Source of the DNA: Loktanella sp. M215 | GTDB taxonomy: Bacteria; Pseudomonadota; Alphaproteobacteria; Rhodobacterales; Rhodobacteraceae | Assembly: GCF_021735925.1 (NCBI RefSeq) | Contig: NZ_WMEA01000001.1 | Coordinates: forward strand, 3,502,001 to 3,566,000 | Direction of reading: 5' to 3' | Length of the DNA: 64,000 nt | In this document: positions 51,615 to 62,194 of the stretch, one piece after another | How positions within the stretch are numbered: position 1 is the stretch's first letter | Layout: each line of letters begins with the position of its first letter | The notes under the pieces: generated by a model | Told to the model about the DNA's origin: nothing | The model's input: the letters and a program-made list of their open reading frames with translations, nothing else | Database searches by the model: none | Program-made: the position numbers and the translations under genes

Positions 51615-51797
51615 ATGCCCGAAGGCCCCAACATGACCGAAGACCACCACATGATGAACGGCGAACAGGCCGCCATCCTGCAGGACCTGTGCGAAAAGAC
51701 GGGCCATCCGTTCAGCGACCAGATGACCTCTGACCACGCGGACGAGATGATCGACCGCCTGTCGGCCCAATACGAGGCGCAGACCGGGACCAAGTGA
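51615..51797 (+). CDS. DUF3072-type small protein, copy 2
   Basis: 60 residues with AAGGACGAGACCG before the ATG. The domain core is MNGEQAAILQDLCEKTGHPF followed by MTSDHADEMIDRLSAQ, more diverged than copies 1 and 3 and without the Pro-rich N-terminal tail. It is 70 bases after copy 1 in the same direction and probably on the same transcript. Acidic, no signal peptide or membrane helix. The convergent lysozyme-like gene ends 10 bases away. Confidence 0.68.
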   Translation: MPEGPNMTEDHHMMNGEQAAILQDLCEKTGHPFSDQMTSDHADEMIDRLSAQYEAQTGTK

Positions 51798-51807
51798 CCG
51801 CTGCGCG

Positions 51808-52584
51808 TCAACTTGGGAAGATGTTGCTCATTTCCGCCTCGAACCGCGCCCAAGTCAGGGTGGCGCGGTTCCCGGCGTAGCCGTGGTAGTGACTTTGGCC
51901 GCTGGAATTGGGCAGGCCCGCCCAGATCTTGGCCAGATTGTTCATGAAGGTGATCCGGTTGATCCGGCCCCCTGACAGGTCGTCGAACCCGGCCTCTGCC
52001 AGCAGGACATCGGCCAGCGCATCCTGCACCTGCGGGCTGAACCGGTCCTGCAGATCGACACCCACGATATCCACGACCCGCCGCAGGGTGGACGGGATGA
52101 ACTGATAGCGCCCGATGGCGTGGGGCTGGCCGGGCGTCGCCTGGATCCAGCGATAGATTTCGGCGATGGTCATGTCCGTGGGGCGTTTGGCGGGCTTGCG
52201 CGTCGCACCGTAGTTCACGGCGTCATAGCCCGCGCGCCCCGCCTCTGCCGCTGCGATCAGGTGGCGCACACGCTCTGCCGGGGCGCCGCCCTGCAACAGG
52301 GCAAACCCGGTCATCGCGGTGTCCGTCGCGATCCGCGCGCGTTTCAACCGCACCGGATAGGGCGCGAAGAAGCTGCGCCCCGCGTCGCCCGCGAACAGGC
52401 TGGCGACCGTTGTTTCAGGATTTCGCTCTGGCTGGGGGGCCTGCAACTGGACCAGCGCGACCTGACCCTGCAGGATCGACGTTCGTCCCGTCAGCGACAA
52501 CGCGTCCGCGGGGGCGTCGTCCGGGGTGGCAATCAGCAAACCCAGCACGAACAGCGCCAAAGAGAATTGTCTGAACAGCAGCAT
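51808..52584 (-). CDS. Secreted lysozyme-like (phage-endolysin type) protein
   Basis: 258 residues from ATG 52584, placed six bases after AGAGG. The signal peptide (about 1-26) has a hydrophobic core LFVLGLLIATP and ends ADA. The mature protein has a region of about 60 residues without known motif, then a lysozyme-superfamily-like domain: AAEAGRAGYDAVNYGA with the catalytic Glu candidate, GRYQFIPSTLRRVVDIVGV, and FSPQVQDALADVLLAEAGFDDL. The pattern resembles transglycosylase/phage endolysin proteins that cut peptidoglycan. It lies among three DUF3072-type genes. No holin or other phage gene is nearby, so it is probably a host protein. Confidence 0.7.
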   Translation of the reverse strand: MLLFRQFSLALFVLGLLIATPDDAPADALSLTGRTSILQGQVALVQLQAPQPERNPETTVASLFAGDAGRSFFAPYPVRLKRARIATDTAMTGFALLQGGAPAERVRHLIAAAEAGRAGYDAVNYGATRKPAKRPTDMTIAEIYRWIQATPGQPHAIGRYQFIPSTLRRVVDIVGVDLQDRFSPQVQDALADVLLAEAGFDDLSGGRINRITFMNNLAKIWAGLPNSSGQSHYHGYAGNRATLTWARFEAEMSNIFPS

Positions 52585-52727
52585 GTCGGCCTCTTGCATC
52601 CTGTGACGTCCGGGCAAACTGCGCGACAGAGGTTGATAATTCGTATGACACCGCAGCCCTGTGCCGCCTCCGGCGGAACAAAATCGCCACCGGAACATTA
52701 TATGAACATATCATGAAAGGATGTCCC

Positions 52728-52949
52728 ATGACCGATGACCTGAGCCACCCCAAGACCGATGCCCCCGGCAACGCGGAAAAGCCCGTCGATGACTGGGTGA
52801 CCGGCGACGAAGCGATGACCGGCGCGCAGGCAAGCTATTTGCAGACGCTGTCGGAGGAAGCCGACGAAGACTTCGATCCGACGCTGAGCAAGGCCGAGGC
52901 GTCCAAGCGGATCGACGCGTTGCAGGAAAAGACCGGCCGGGGTGCGTAA
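52728..52949 (+). CDS. DUF3072-type small protein, copy 3
   Basis: 73 residues from ATG 52728, six bases after AAAGGA; an in-frame ATG at 52713 is less well placed. The domain is MTGAQASYLQTLSEEADEDF followed by TLSKAEASKRIDALQEKTG, the closest match to the DUF3072 consensus among the three. The N-terminal 30 residues are acidic and polar. It is divergent from the lysozyme-like gene, 143 bases away, and precedes maeB by 67 bases. Confidence 0.78.
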   Translation: MTDDLSHPKTDAPGNAEKPVDDWVTGDEAMTGAQASYLQTLSEEADEDFDPTLSKAEASKRIDALQEKTGRGA

Positions 52950-53016
52950 CCCGGCCTAGGCGCAGCGGCCGGGATGGTTTAGGGGTGAACCAGTTTCACC
53001 AAAGGACGGCCCGGCC

Positions 53017-55311
53017 ATGCCCCCCGCAGATCACAACGACACCCCTTCCGACAGCCTGCGCAAGGCCGCGCTGGACTATCACCAGTTTCCCCGCCCCGGC
53101 AAGCTGGAGATCAGGGCGACCAAGCCGCTGGCCAACGGTCGCGACCTGAGCCGCGCCTATTCGCCCGGCGTGGCCGAGGCCTGTCTGGAGATCAAGCGCG
53201 ACCCGGACACGGCGCGCGATTACACCACCCGCGGCAACCTTGTCGGCGTCGTGACCAACGGCACCGCGGTCTTGGGCCTTGGCAATATCGGCGCGTTGGC
53301 GTCCAAGCCGGTGATGGAGGGCAAGGCGGTCCTGTTCAAGAAATTCGCCAATATCGACTGTTTCGATATCGAATTGAACGAACCCGACCCCGTGAAGCTG
53401 GCAGAGATCGTCTGCGCACTGGAACCCACCTTCGGCGCGATCAACCTTGAGGATATCAAGGCGCCCGATTGCTTCGTGGTCGAAAAGATCTGCCGCGAGC
53501 GGATGAACATCCCCGTCTTTCACGACGATCAACACGGCACGGCAATCGTGGTCGGTGCTGGCATCACCAACGCCCTGCGCATCGCGGGCAAGGATTTCGC
53601 GGACGTGAAGGTCGTGTCGACGGGCGGCGGTGCCGCTGGCATCGCCTGTCTGAACATGCTGCTGAAACTGGGTGTGCAGCGGCGCAATGTCTATCTGTGC
53701 GACCTGCAGGGCCTTGTCTATACGGGCCGCGAACTGGACATGACCGACCAGAAGGCGGACTACGCGCAAGGCGACGAACCGCGCAGCCTGATGGACGTGA
53801 TCGACGGCGCCGACGTCTTCCTCGGCCTGTCCGGCCCCGGCGTGCTGACGCCAGAGATGGTGGGCAAGATGGCCGATGTGCCGATCATCTTTGCGCTTGC
53901 GAACCCGAACCCGGAAATCGACCCTGCGGCCGCGCGTGCCGTGAACCCGAAGGCGATCATCGCCACCGGCCGGTCCGACTTTCCCAATCAGGTCAACAAC
54001 GTGCTGTGCTTTCCGTTCATCTTTCGGGGCGCGCTGGATGCGGGGGCCACGACGATCAATGACGAGATGAAGATCGCCTGTATCGAAGGTATCGCCGCCA
54101 TGGCGCGCGCCACGACCAGCGCCGAGGCGGCGGCGGCCTATCAGGGGGAACAACTGACCTTCGGTCCCGATTACCTGATCCCGAAACCCTTCGATCCGCG
54201 CCTGATGGGCGTCGTGGCCAGCGCCGTGGCGCAGGCGGCCTGCGATACCGGTGTGGCCACCCGCCCCATCGCGGACATGGTGGCCTACAAGCGGCAGCTG
54301 GACGCCAGCGTGTTCAAATCAGCCTTCATCATGCGCCCGGTGTTCGAGGCTGCGCGCACCGTCACCCGCCGCATCGTCTTTGCGGAAGGCGAGGACGAGC
54401 GCGTGTTGCGCGCGGCGCAGGCGATCATGGAAGAGACGACGGACGTGCCCATTCTGATCGGCCGCCCCGATGTCATTGCGGCACGCTGCGAACGCGCGGG
54501 TCTGGATATCCGGCCCGCCGTCGACTTCAAGATCGTGAACCCGGAAAACGATCCCCGCTACCGCGATTACTGGGGGACATATCACGACATCATGGCCCGT
54601 CAGGGCGTGACGCCGGATCTGGCGCGCGCGATCATGCGCACCAACACCACCGCCATCGCCGCCGTCATGGTCCACCGCGACGAGGCGGATTCCATGATCT
54701 GCGGCACCTTCGGGCAGTTTCTGTGGCACCTGAACTACATCCAGCAAATCCTTGGAAACGCGTCACTTCACCCGGTCGCGGCCCTGTCCCTGATGATCCT
54801 AGAGAACGACAGCCTGTTCATCGCCGACACCCAGGTCCACGAAGAGCCGACGCCAGAGCAGATCGCGGAAACCGTGATCGGCGCCGCCCGCCATATTCGC
54901 CGCTTCGGGGTCGAGCCAAAGATCGCACTGTGCTCTCACAGCCAGTTTGGCAATATGGACAGCTCCTCTGGCCGGCGGATGCGGGCCGCGATGGACATCC
55001 TGCACAGCGCACCCCGCGACTTCAGCTTCGAAGGCGAGATGCACATCGACTCTGCGCTGGACGTCGATCTGCGCAACCGGATCTTTCCGGGCGCGCATAT
55101 GGACGGCGCCGCGAACTGCCTCGTCTTCGCCAATGCGGATGCGGCGTCCGGCGTGCGCAACATCCTCAAGATCAAGGGCAACGCGCTGGAGGTCGGGCCG
55201 ATCCTGATGGGCATGGGCAACCGCGCCCATATCGTGACCCCGTCGATCACCGCGCGCGGCCTTTTGAACATGTCCGCCATCGCCGGCACGCCGGTCGCGC
55301 ATTACGGCTGA
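53017..55311 (+). CDS. maeB: NADP-dependent malic enzyme with phosphotransacetylase-like domain
   Basis: 764 residues. The N-terminal malic enzyme half (about 1-430) has [20 protein letters not shown] and the NADP-binding [24 protein letters not shown] and FPNQVNN are also typical. The C-terminal part (about 440-764) is the phosphate acetyltransferase-like domain ([26 protein letters not shown]), which is usually regulatory in MaeB. It decarboxylates malate to pyruvate with NADPH. The start ATG follows AAGGACGG. It is monocistronic. Confidence 0.95.
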   Translation: MPPADHNDTPSDSLRKAALDYHQFPRPGKLEIRATKPLANGRDLSRAYSPGVAEACLEIKRDPDTARDYTTRGNLVGVVTNGTAVLGLGNIGALASKPVMEGKAVLFKKFANIDCFDIELNEPDPVKLAEIVCALEPTFGAINLEDIKAPDCFVVEKICRERMNIPVFHDDQHGTAIVVGAGITNALRIAGKDFADVKVVSTGGGAAGIACLNMLLKLGVQRRNVYLCDLQGLVYTGRELDMTDQKADYAQGDEPRSLMDVIDGADVFLGLSGPGVLTPEMVGKMADVPIIFALANPNPEIDPAAARAVNPKAIIATGRSDFPNQVNNVLCFPFIFRGALDAGATTINDEMKIACIEGIAAMARATTSAEAAAAYQGEQLTFGPDYLIPKPFDPRLMGVVASAVAQAACDTGVATRPIADMVAYKRQLDASVFKSAFIMRPVFEAARTVTRRIVFAEGEDERVLRAAQAIMEETTDVPILIGRPDVIAARCERAGLDIRPAVDFKIVNPENDPRYRDYWGTYHDIMARQGVTPDLARAIMRTNTTAIAAVMVHRDEADSMICGTFGQFLWHLNYIQQILGNASLHPVAALSLMILENDSLFIADTQVHEEPTPEQIAETVIGAARHIRRFGVEPKIALCSHSQFGNMDSSSGRRMRAAMDILHSAPRDFSFEGEMHIDSALDVDLRNRIFPGAHMDGAANCLVFANADAASGVRNILKIKGNALEVGPILMGMGNRAHIVTPSITARGLLNMSAIAGTPVAHYG

Positions 55312-55407
55312 CCTTTCCGGGCGCGGCCCCTGAAAATCTGGTCCGGGCGGTTGCGCCCGCGACCTTGACCACCGGCGCGGCGCGCGCGGACCGCGAAAGG
55401 ACAATCC

Positions 55408-56196
55408 ATGGCCCACCCACCTGTCATCGCCTGTTTCAAGTGGGGCAAGGGTTATCCGCTCCGGGACACCAACATCCTGTTCCGCGCGCTGACCGATCTG
55501 ATGTCGTGCCCGTTCACCTTCGTCTGCCTGACCGACGACACCGCGGGGCTGGACGATGGCATCACCACCCTGCCCCTGCCCGATTTCCGGCTGGCGCGGG
55601 ACCACTGGGTGCCGGGGATGTGGCCGAAACTGGCGATCTTCAAGCCGGGGCTGTTCGCAGACGGCACGCCGATCCTGATGATCGACGTGGACGTCGTGGT
55701 GGTCCGTGACCTCGCGCCGCTGTTTGAGCGGATCAGAACCGTGCCGGGCCTGCATGTGATCAAGGACTGGCCAAACCTGTCGGAACGGGTCCTGCCCTGG
55801 CGCAACGCTGCGGCCCGCAAGTCGAACAGTTCCGTCGTGGGGTTCATGTCGGGCACCCAGCATCAGATCTGGGACAGGTTCCACGAGGCCGGTTGGGACA
55901 CCTTGCAACCTTTGGTCAACGATCAGGATTTCATCCACGAGACCGCGACTGACCGTCATCACTGGCCGCGGGACTGGGTGCTGAGTTTCAAGAAGTCGCT
56001 TGTCTGGCACGCGCCGCTCGGCCGCGCCCTGCGCCCGGCAGGTCCGGGCGACGCCTTTGTCGTGGCCTTTCATGGCGCGCCCAATCCCGAGGATCTGGCG
56101 CAGCCGCACGGTCAGCGCTGGGGCACGCGGAAACACTTTGGCCATGCACCCGTGCCGTGGGTTGCGGATTATCTGGCGCGCTACGGCGACCGGTGA
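55408..56196 (+). CDS. Glycosyltransferase family 8-like protein
   Basis: 262 residues. The N-terminus reads VIACFKWGKGYPLRDTNILFRAL; the metal-binding acidic motif is LMIDVDVVVVRDL (about 90-102), a DxD site. Later segments (SSVVGFMSGTQHQIWDRF, NDQDFIHE, VVAFHGAPNPEDL with a His) fit nucleotide-sugar transferases that resemble GT8. Donor and acceptor are unknown. It follows maeB by 96 bases and the gap shows no terminator. Possible roles include LPS or capsule decoration. Confidence 0.75.
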   Translation: MAHPPVIACFKWGKGYPLRDTNILFRALTDLMSCPFTFVCLTDDTAGLDDGITTLPLPDFRLARDHWVPGMWPKLAIFKPGLFADGTPILMIDVDVVVVRDLAPLFERIRTVPGLHVIKDWPNLSERVLPWRNAAARKSNSSVVGFMSGTQHQIWDRFHEAGWDTLQPLVNDQDFIHETATDRHHWPRDWVLSFKKSLVWHAPLGRALRPAGPGDAFVVAFHGAPNPEDLAQPHGQRWGTRKHFGHAPVPWVADYLARYGDR

Positions 56197-56240
56197 CAGG
56201 GCGGGGATGGCCTTGCGGCCACCCCCCGGTTGGCAAGGGC

Positions 56241-56354
56241 TTACTTCTTCGCGGTCTGGGGCTTCTGGTCAGGCTGCTTAGCCTTGATGGTGTCCGGCGT
56301 TGTGGCCGGCTTCGGGGCCTGTTTCGACTTCGAGGGTGTACCGTGCTTGTCCAT
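56241..56354 (-). CDS. Small lysine/proline-rich protein of 37 residues
   Basis: Starts at ATG 56354, with GGAGAAGATC upstream. The sequence is dominated by Lys, Pro, Gln and Thr (MDKHGTPSKSKQAPKP ... KAKQPDQKPQTAKK), lacks hydrophobic segments and is probably disordered and nucleic-acid or partner binding. It converges with the glycosyltransferase gene, 44 bases away. The good ribosome binding site and low-complexity composition favour a real gene over chance, but no homologue is known to me. Confidence 0.5.
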   Translation of the reverse strand: MDKHGTPSKSKQAPKPATTPDTIKAKQPDQKPQTAKK

Positions 56355-56725
56355 GATCTTCTCCAGGTGAACGGAGGCGGCGGAAGTGTCGTCCCGTGCG
56401 ATCAGAGCTAAAGGCCGCAATGCCAACCCACAAGGACAGCACAAAATATAGCTGCGCAAATCGGCGAAATTGCGCCCGATCATTTCATATTCAGGCCATT
56501 TTCCGCAATATCACAAAATCACCGCGTTGTGATGGATCCGCCCCCCTTCTTCTGGTCAAAAATACTTCGGAGGTCCGGAGGCAGCGCCTCCGGCTGGCCC
56601 GCAGGGCCAGTCCCGCGCCACGCCTGTCAATTTCTTGACGATTCCGCCACCCCGGCGCGCGCCAGACTTGCTGCGGCGAAATCCCGCGCCTATCCATGAA
56701 GCGACCGTTTGGGAGGACGCTGACC
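56355..56725. other. 371-base intergenic region
   Basis: No protein gene is supported. The region holds an AT-richer stretch (56430-56530) with the inverted pair ATCACA/TGTGAT (56510-56533), a complete type-A repeat (56546-56610) and the likely promoter region of prpE. I see no structured RNA that I can name. Confidence 0.5.
56546..56610 (+). repeat. Type-A intergenic repeat, copy 5 (most complete)
   Basis: The 20-base head at 56546-56565 is identical to copies 1 and 4. The tail TTCGGAGGTCCGGAGGCAGC begins the hairpin CCGGAGGC-AGC-GCCTCCGG and is followed by CTGGCCC-GCA-GGGCCAG. The copy lies between divergent genes, so it cannot be a simple terminator here. Confidence 0.85.
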
Positions 56726-58621
56726 ATGGCCTACGCCAAGATCTACAAAAGCTGGCAGGACGACCCGGAGGCGTTCTGGATGGCCGAGGCGCAGAAGATC
56801 GACTGGGTCAAGCCGCCGTCCTATGCCCTCGATATCAGCCGGGCACCGCTCTACCGCTGGTTCGCCGACGCGCAGGTCAACACCTGCTATAACGCCGTCG
56901 ACCGGCACGTGGCCAAGGGGCGCGGCGCACAGGTTGCGATCATCCACGACAGCCCGATCACCGGCACCGTCAGCCGGATGACCTTTGCCGAACTCAAGGA
57001 TGCGACCGCGCGTCTGGCCGGGGCGCTGCGCGACCGGGGCATCACCAAGGGCGACCGGGTCATCATCTACATGCCGATGGTGTCCGAGGCGATCGTCGCC
57101 ATGCTGGCCTGCGCGCGGATCGGGGCAATCCACTCGGTCGTCTTCGGCGGCTTTGCGGCGCATGAACTGGCCGTGCGGATCGACGATGCGACACCCAAGG
57201 CGATCATCGGCGCGTCCTGCGGGCTGGAGCCGGGGCGGACGATTGCCTACAAGCCCCTGATCGACGGGGCCATCGCGCAGGCCAAGCACAAGGTCGATTT
57301 CACCATCATCCTGCAACGCGAGCAACTCCCCTGCGATCTGACGGCGGGGTTCGATCACGACTGGCACGCCGTGCAGGACGGCGTGACGCCCGCCGATTGC
57401 GTCCCGGTAGAGGGCGATCATCCGGCCTATATCCTTTATACCTCTGGTACCACGGGCGCACCCAAGGGCGTCGTGCGCCCGACGGCCGGACATCTGGTCG
57501 CGCTGAACTGGACGATGAAGAACGTCTATAACGTCGATCCGGGAGAGGTGTTCTGGGCCGCGTCCGACGTGGGCTGGGTCGTGGGGCACAGCTATATCTG
57601 CTACGGTCCCCTGATCCAGGGCAACACCACGGTCGTGTTCGAAGGCAAGCCCGTCGGCACGCCTGATGCGGGCACCTTCTGGCGCGTCATTCAGGACCAC
57701 AAGGTCAAGTCGTTTTTTACCGCGCCCACCGCGTTCCGCGCCATCAAGCGCGACGATCCCACGGGCGAGTTGATCAAGAACTACGACATCAGCAGCCTGC
57801 GCGCCCTCTATCTGGCCGGTGAACGCGCCGATCCGGACACGATCATCTGGGCGCAGCGGATCATGCGCGTGCCGGTCTACGATCATTGGTGGCAGACCGA
57901 AACCGGTGCCGTCATCGCAGGCAACCCCGCCGGGATCGAGGCGCTGCCGGTCAAGATCGGCAGCCCCACCGTCGCGATGCCGGGGTATGACATCCACATC
58001 CTGGATGAAGGCGGACACGACAAACCTGTCGGCGAACTGGGCGCCATCGCGATCAAGCTGCCCCTGCCCCCCGGCACCCTGCCCACCCTGTGGAACGCCG
58101 AGGACCGGTTCGTCAAATCCTACCTTTCGACCTTTCCCGGCTATTACGAGACGGGGGACGCAGGGCGTCTGGACGAGGACGGATACCTTTATGTCATGGC
58201 GCGCACGGATGACGTGATCAACGTGGCCGGTCACCGCCTGTCGACGGGCGCGATGGAGGAGATCCTCGCCAACCATCCCGACGTCGCCGAATGCGCAGTG
58301 ATCGGCGTCAGCGACGCGCTGAAGGGGCAGTTGCCGATGGGGTTCGTCTGCACCAACAAGGGCACCACACGGACTGACGCCGAGATCATCGCCGACTGCA
58401 TCCGCATGGTCAGGGACGAGATCGGCCCCGTTGCCGCCTTCAAGCTGGTCGCCGTCGTGGACCGTCTGCCCAAGACACGGTCCGGCAAGATCCTGCGCCG
58501 CACGATGGTGTCGATTGCCGACAACGCCGATTTCAAGATGCCCGCGACAATCGACGATCCGGCCGTGCTGGACGAAATTCGCGCAGCCCTGCGACCGCTG
58601 GGATACGGCGGCGCGGCCTGA
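56726..58621 (+). CDS. prpE: Propionate-CoA ligase
   Basis: 631 residues from ATG 56726, with GGGAGGAC upstream. Adenylate-forming motifs are YILYTSGTTGAPKGVVRPTA (A3), WQTETGAVI and GYYETGDAG, and the C-terminal PKTRSGKILRRTM holds the catalytic Lys. The wording SGTTGAPKGVVRPTAGH and the length point to PrpE rather than acetyl-CoA synthetase. It activates propionate (or acrylate) to the CoA ester. The terminal domain DEIGPVAAFK also matches. It stands alone on this strand, with the csbD terminator downstream. Confidence 0.9.
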   Translation: MAYAKIYKSWQDDPEAFWMAEAQKIDWVKPPSYALDISRAPLYRWFADAQVNTCYNAVDRHVAKGRGAQVAIIHDSPITGTVSRMTFAELKDATARLAGALRDRGITKGDRVIIYMPMVSEAIVAMLACARIGAIHSVVFGGFAAHELAVRIDDATPKAIIGASCGLEPGRTIAYKPLIDGAIAQAKHKVDFTIILQREQLPCDLTAGFDHDWHAVQDGVTPADCVPVEGDHPAYILYTSGTTGAPKGVVRPTAGHLVALNWTMKNVYNVDPGEVFWAASDVGWVVGHSYICYGPLIQGNTTVVFEGKPVGTPDAGTFWRVIQDHKVKSFFTAPTAFRAIKRDDPTGELIKNYDISSLRALYLAGERADPDTIIWAQRIMRVPVYDHWWQTETGAVIAGNPAGIEALPVKIGSPTVAMPGYDIHILDEGGHDKPVGELGAIAIKLPLPPGTLPTLWNAEDRFVKSYLSTFPGYYETGDAGRLDEDGYLYVMARTDDVINVAGHRLSTGAMEEILANHPDVAECAVIGVSDALKGQLPMGFVCTNKGTTRTDAEIIADCIRMVRDEIGPVAAFKLVAVVDRLPKTRSGKILRRTMVSIADNADFKMPATIDDPAVLDEIRAALRPLGYGGAA

Positions 58622-58674
58622 CGCTGGTCTGAGCGATCGGCTGGTCGCGCGGCGTCTGCCGCCTGCCCCGGATA

Positions 58675-58707
58675 CAAAAAGGCCCCGCCTGCGACGCAGA
58701 CGGGGCC
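58675..58707 (-). terminator. Rho-independent terminator after csbD
   Basis: A 13-base stem with one mismatch, GGCCCCGTCTGCG and CGCAGGCGGGGCC on the minus strand, around a single T. It runs into TTTTTGT. It lies 25 bases after the csbD stop. On the plus strand the same hairpin would follow prpE but with a weak T run. Confidence 0.8.
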
Positions 58708-58731
58708 GATTTATCGAAAAACTTCTTGGGT

Positions 58732-58914
58732 TCAGATGTCGTCGCCCAGTGCACCCTTCACGGTGCCGGTCGCCTTTTGCACATCGCCCTTGGCTTGCTG
58801 TGCCTTGCCTTCGGCCTCCAGACGCTCGTTGTCCGTGGCCTTGCCAGCGACTTCCTTGGCGGCACCGGCGATCTTGTTGCCGGCGGCCTTGGTCTTGTCT
58901 GTCAGTTCGCCCAT
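58732..58914 (-). CDS. csbD: CsbD family stress-response protein
   Basis: 60 residues, the family length. The pattern MGELTDKTKAAGNKIAGAAK, then EVAGKATDNERLEAEGKAQ and KGDVQKATGTVKGA shows the Lys/Ala-rich, hydrophilic helical repeat of CsbD. These small proteins accumulate under osmotic, phosphate or general stress, and their molecular role is unclear. AGGAGATTTATC before the ATG gives a strong start. A Rho-independent terminator follows. Confidence 0.88.
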   Translation of the reverse strand: MGELTDKTKAAGNKIAGAAKEVAGKATDNERLEAEGKAQQAKGDVQKATGTVKGALGDDI

Positions 58915-59027
58915 GATAAATCTCCTATCATAACAGGGAGTTGGCTTCGGTTATCGTCGCCATCCCCTCTATTGACAAAACACCGGGCCGACTGAAAGGT
59001 TCCCGGCGCGCCGCAGGAAAACCCGGC

Positions 59028-59792
59028 TCAGGAGAATTGCTCTTGGAACAACCGCTCCTCCAGCCCGTGGCCGGGATCGAAGAGGATGCGATGGCGGATC
59101 GTCGGATCCGACCGGATTTCGACGCTGACAACGTTGCGGACAGCCTTGCCATCGGCGTCGGCCATGACGGGCCGTTTTTCAGGGTTCAGCACGTCGATGC
59201 GCACGACAGAGGTCTTGGCCAGCAAGGCCCCCCGCCAGCGGCGCGGCCGGAACGCCGCCATCGCCGTCAGCGCCAGCACGTCGGATCCGATCGGCAGGAT
59301 GGGCCCGTGCGCGCTGTAGTTATAGGCGGTCGAGCCTGCGGGCGTGCAGACCAGCGCGCCGTCGCAGACCAGTTCTTCCATCCGCAGCTTGCCGTCCACG
59401 GTGATCCGCAGTTTCGCGGCCTGCGGGCCTGCGCGCAGCAGGGACACCTCGTTGATCGCCAGCGCCGTGTGCATCGACCCGTCGGCGGACAGCGCCGTCA
59501 TGCTGAGGGGATTGACGATCTCTTCCTCGGCCTCTTGCAGCCGCTGCACCAGATTGTCGCCGGCGTAGGCGTTCATCAGGAACCCCACGGTGCCGCGGTT
59601 CATGCCGTAGACGGGGGCGTCCAGATCCTGCGTCGCATGCAGGGTCTGCAGCATGAAGCCGTCACCGCCCAGCGCCACGATGAACTGCGCCTCGGCCAGC
59701 GGCGCGTTGCCGTGCCGGGCGATCAGATCGGCCATCGCCTCTTGGGCGATCGGGGCCTCGCTGGCCAGAAAGGCGATCCGCAGGCGGGGCAT
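59028..59792 (-). CDS. nadK: NAD kinase
   Basis: 254 residues from ATG 59792. VALGGDGFMLQTLH carries the GGDG motif (about 42-45); NRGTVGFLMN is near 65, LAINEVSLLRAG follows, and CTPAGSTAYNYSAHGPIL near 149-165 holds the NAD-binding residues. It makes NADP from NAD and ATP or polyphosphate. Upstream in-frame ATGs at 59807 and 59816 are possible starts, but the family length favours 59792. It is divergent from glyA, 178 bases away. Confidence 0.9.
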   Translation of the reverse strand: MPRLRIAFLASEAPIAQEAMADLIARHGNAPLAEAQFIVALGGDGFMLQTLHATQDLDAPVYGMNRGTVGFLMNAYAGDNLVQRLQEAEEEIVNPLSMTALSADGSMHTALAINEVSLLRAGPQAAKLRITVDGKLRMEELVCDGALVCTPAGSTAYNYSAHGPILPIGSDVLALTAMAAFRPRRWRGALLAKTSVVRIDVLNPEKRPVMADADGKAVRNVVSVEIRSDPTIRHRILFDPGHGLEERLFQEQFS

Positions 59793-59970
59793 GGGCAGGC
59801 TTTCCATCGGGTTCATTGCGGATTTGTCCATGGTTCGCAGCTGAAACGCAAGCGCAGCCGCGCGGCCGCGCGTCGGTGCCCCGCAAGCCCGGGTCGTTTT
59901 GCCGCTTTTGACCGGACCGGGATTGGCGTATGAGGGCGGGGATACGCACTCCTGCCTGAAAGGACTCGCC

Positions 59971-61266
<1,296 letters not shown>

Positions 61267-61281
61267 TTTCGGCCTTCCGTT

Positions 61282-61315
61282 ACCACAGGCCGTCGCACCC
61301 GCGGCGGCCTGTGGT
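61282..61315 (+). terminator. Terminator-like hairpin after glyA
   Basis: ACCACAGGCCG (61282-61292) and CGGCCTGTGGT (61305-61315) pair perfectly over 11 bases around a 12-base loop and are followed by CTTGT. It lies 16 bases after the stop. Confidence 0.7.
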
Positions 61316-61391
61316 CTTGTGCCGGCCCCTTGTTTCCGGCCCTGACGCAACCATCTGATGCGCAGACACATTCAAAACCCAAGGCACCGCC

Positions 61392-62051
61392 ATGACCGAC
61401 CAGCCCCTGCGCATCGACATCGTTTCCGACATCGTCTGTCCGTGGTGCATCGTGGGGTATCGGCAGCTGAAACAGGCGCTGGACGCGACCGGCACCGCCT
61501 ATGACCTGCACTGGCACCCGTTCGAGCTGAACCCGGGCATGGGGGCCGAAGGTCAGAACATGACCGAGCACATCGCCGAGAAATACGGCAGCACCAAAGC
61601 CGAGAGCAATGCCAACCGCGACCGGCTGACGGCGCTGGGCCGTGATCTGGATTTCACCTTTGCCTTTACCGACGACAGCCGGATGCACAACACCTTCAAC
61701 GCGCACCAACTGATCCACTGGGCCGACACGGTGGACCGCGGTCACGATCTGAAGCAGGCGCTGTTCACCGCCCATTTCACCGACGGGCGCGACCTGTCCG
61801 ATCCAGAGGTGCTGGTGCAGATCGCATCGGAGACCGGGTTCGACGCGGCCGAGGCGCGCGCGGTGCTGGACGACCAGCGCTATGCCGCCGACGTGCGGCA
61901 GGCCGAGCAGTTCTGGACCCGTCAGGGGATCAGCGGCGTGCCCGCCGTGATCTTCAATCAGCGGCATCTGGTGACCGGCGCGCAGGGCGTGGACAATTAT
62001 ACCAGCATTCTGACCCAACTGACGGACGCCGCGACCGCCGCCGCGCGCTGA
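61392..62051 (+). CDS. DsbA/FrnE family thioredoxin-like oxidoreductase
   Basis: 219 residues. The CxxC active site CPWC is at about 16-19 after IDIVSDIVCPW, with a short cis-Pro-type loop GVPAVIFNQ near 179-187 where the GVPAVIF pattern is typical. There is no signal peptide, so it is cytoplasmic, as in FrnE and related polyketide/oxidoreductase proteins. The substrate is unknown; it may be a disulfide isomerase or 2-hydroxychromene-like isomerase. It is separated from glyA by 125 bases and a terminator. Confidence 0.85.
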   Translation: MTDQPLRIDIVSDIVCPWCIVGYRQLKQALDATGTAYDLHWHPFELNPGMGAEGQNMTEHIAEKYGSTKAESNANRDRLTALGRDLDFTFAFTDDSRMHNTFNAHQLIHWADTVDRGHDLKQALFTAHFTDGRDLSDPEVLVQIASETGFDAAEARAVLDDQRYAADVRQAEQFWTRQGISGVPAVIFNQRHLVTGAQGVDNYTSILTQLTDAATAAAR

Positions 62052-62194
62052 GGCGCGGCGGCAGGGGAAATTTCCCTGACGAGGTGCAACGCGATAAGAT
62101 TGTCCGTTTTCAAGCGGCAGCACTGCCGCTAGAGAGCCTGAACGGGTCATTGACCCGCCGCACCTTTTCCTGAGACTTTCGAAGACGTCTGACC

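Noticed and set aside
51808..52584. Prophage remnant because of the lysozyme-like gene
   Set aside because: It has a signal peptide and no holin, terminase, tail or integrase genes nearby; a host cell-wall protein is more likely.
59793..59970. Glycine or other riboswitch upstream of glyA
   Set aside because: No tandem aptamer or conserved core was visible in the 178-base gap.
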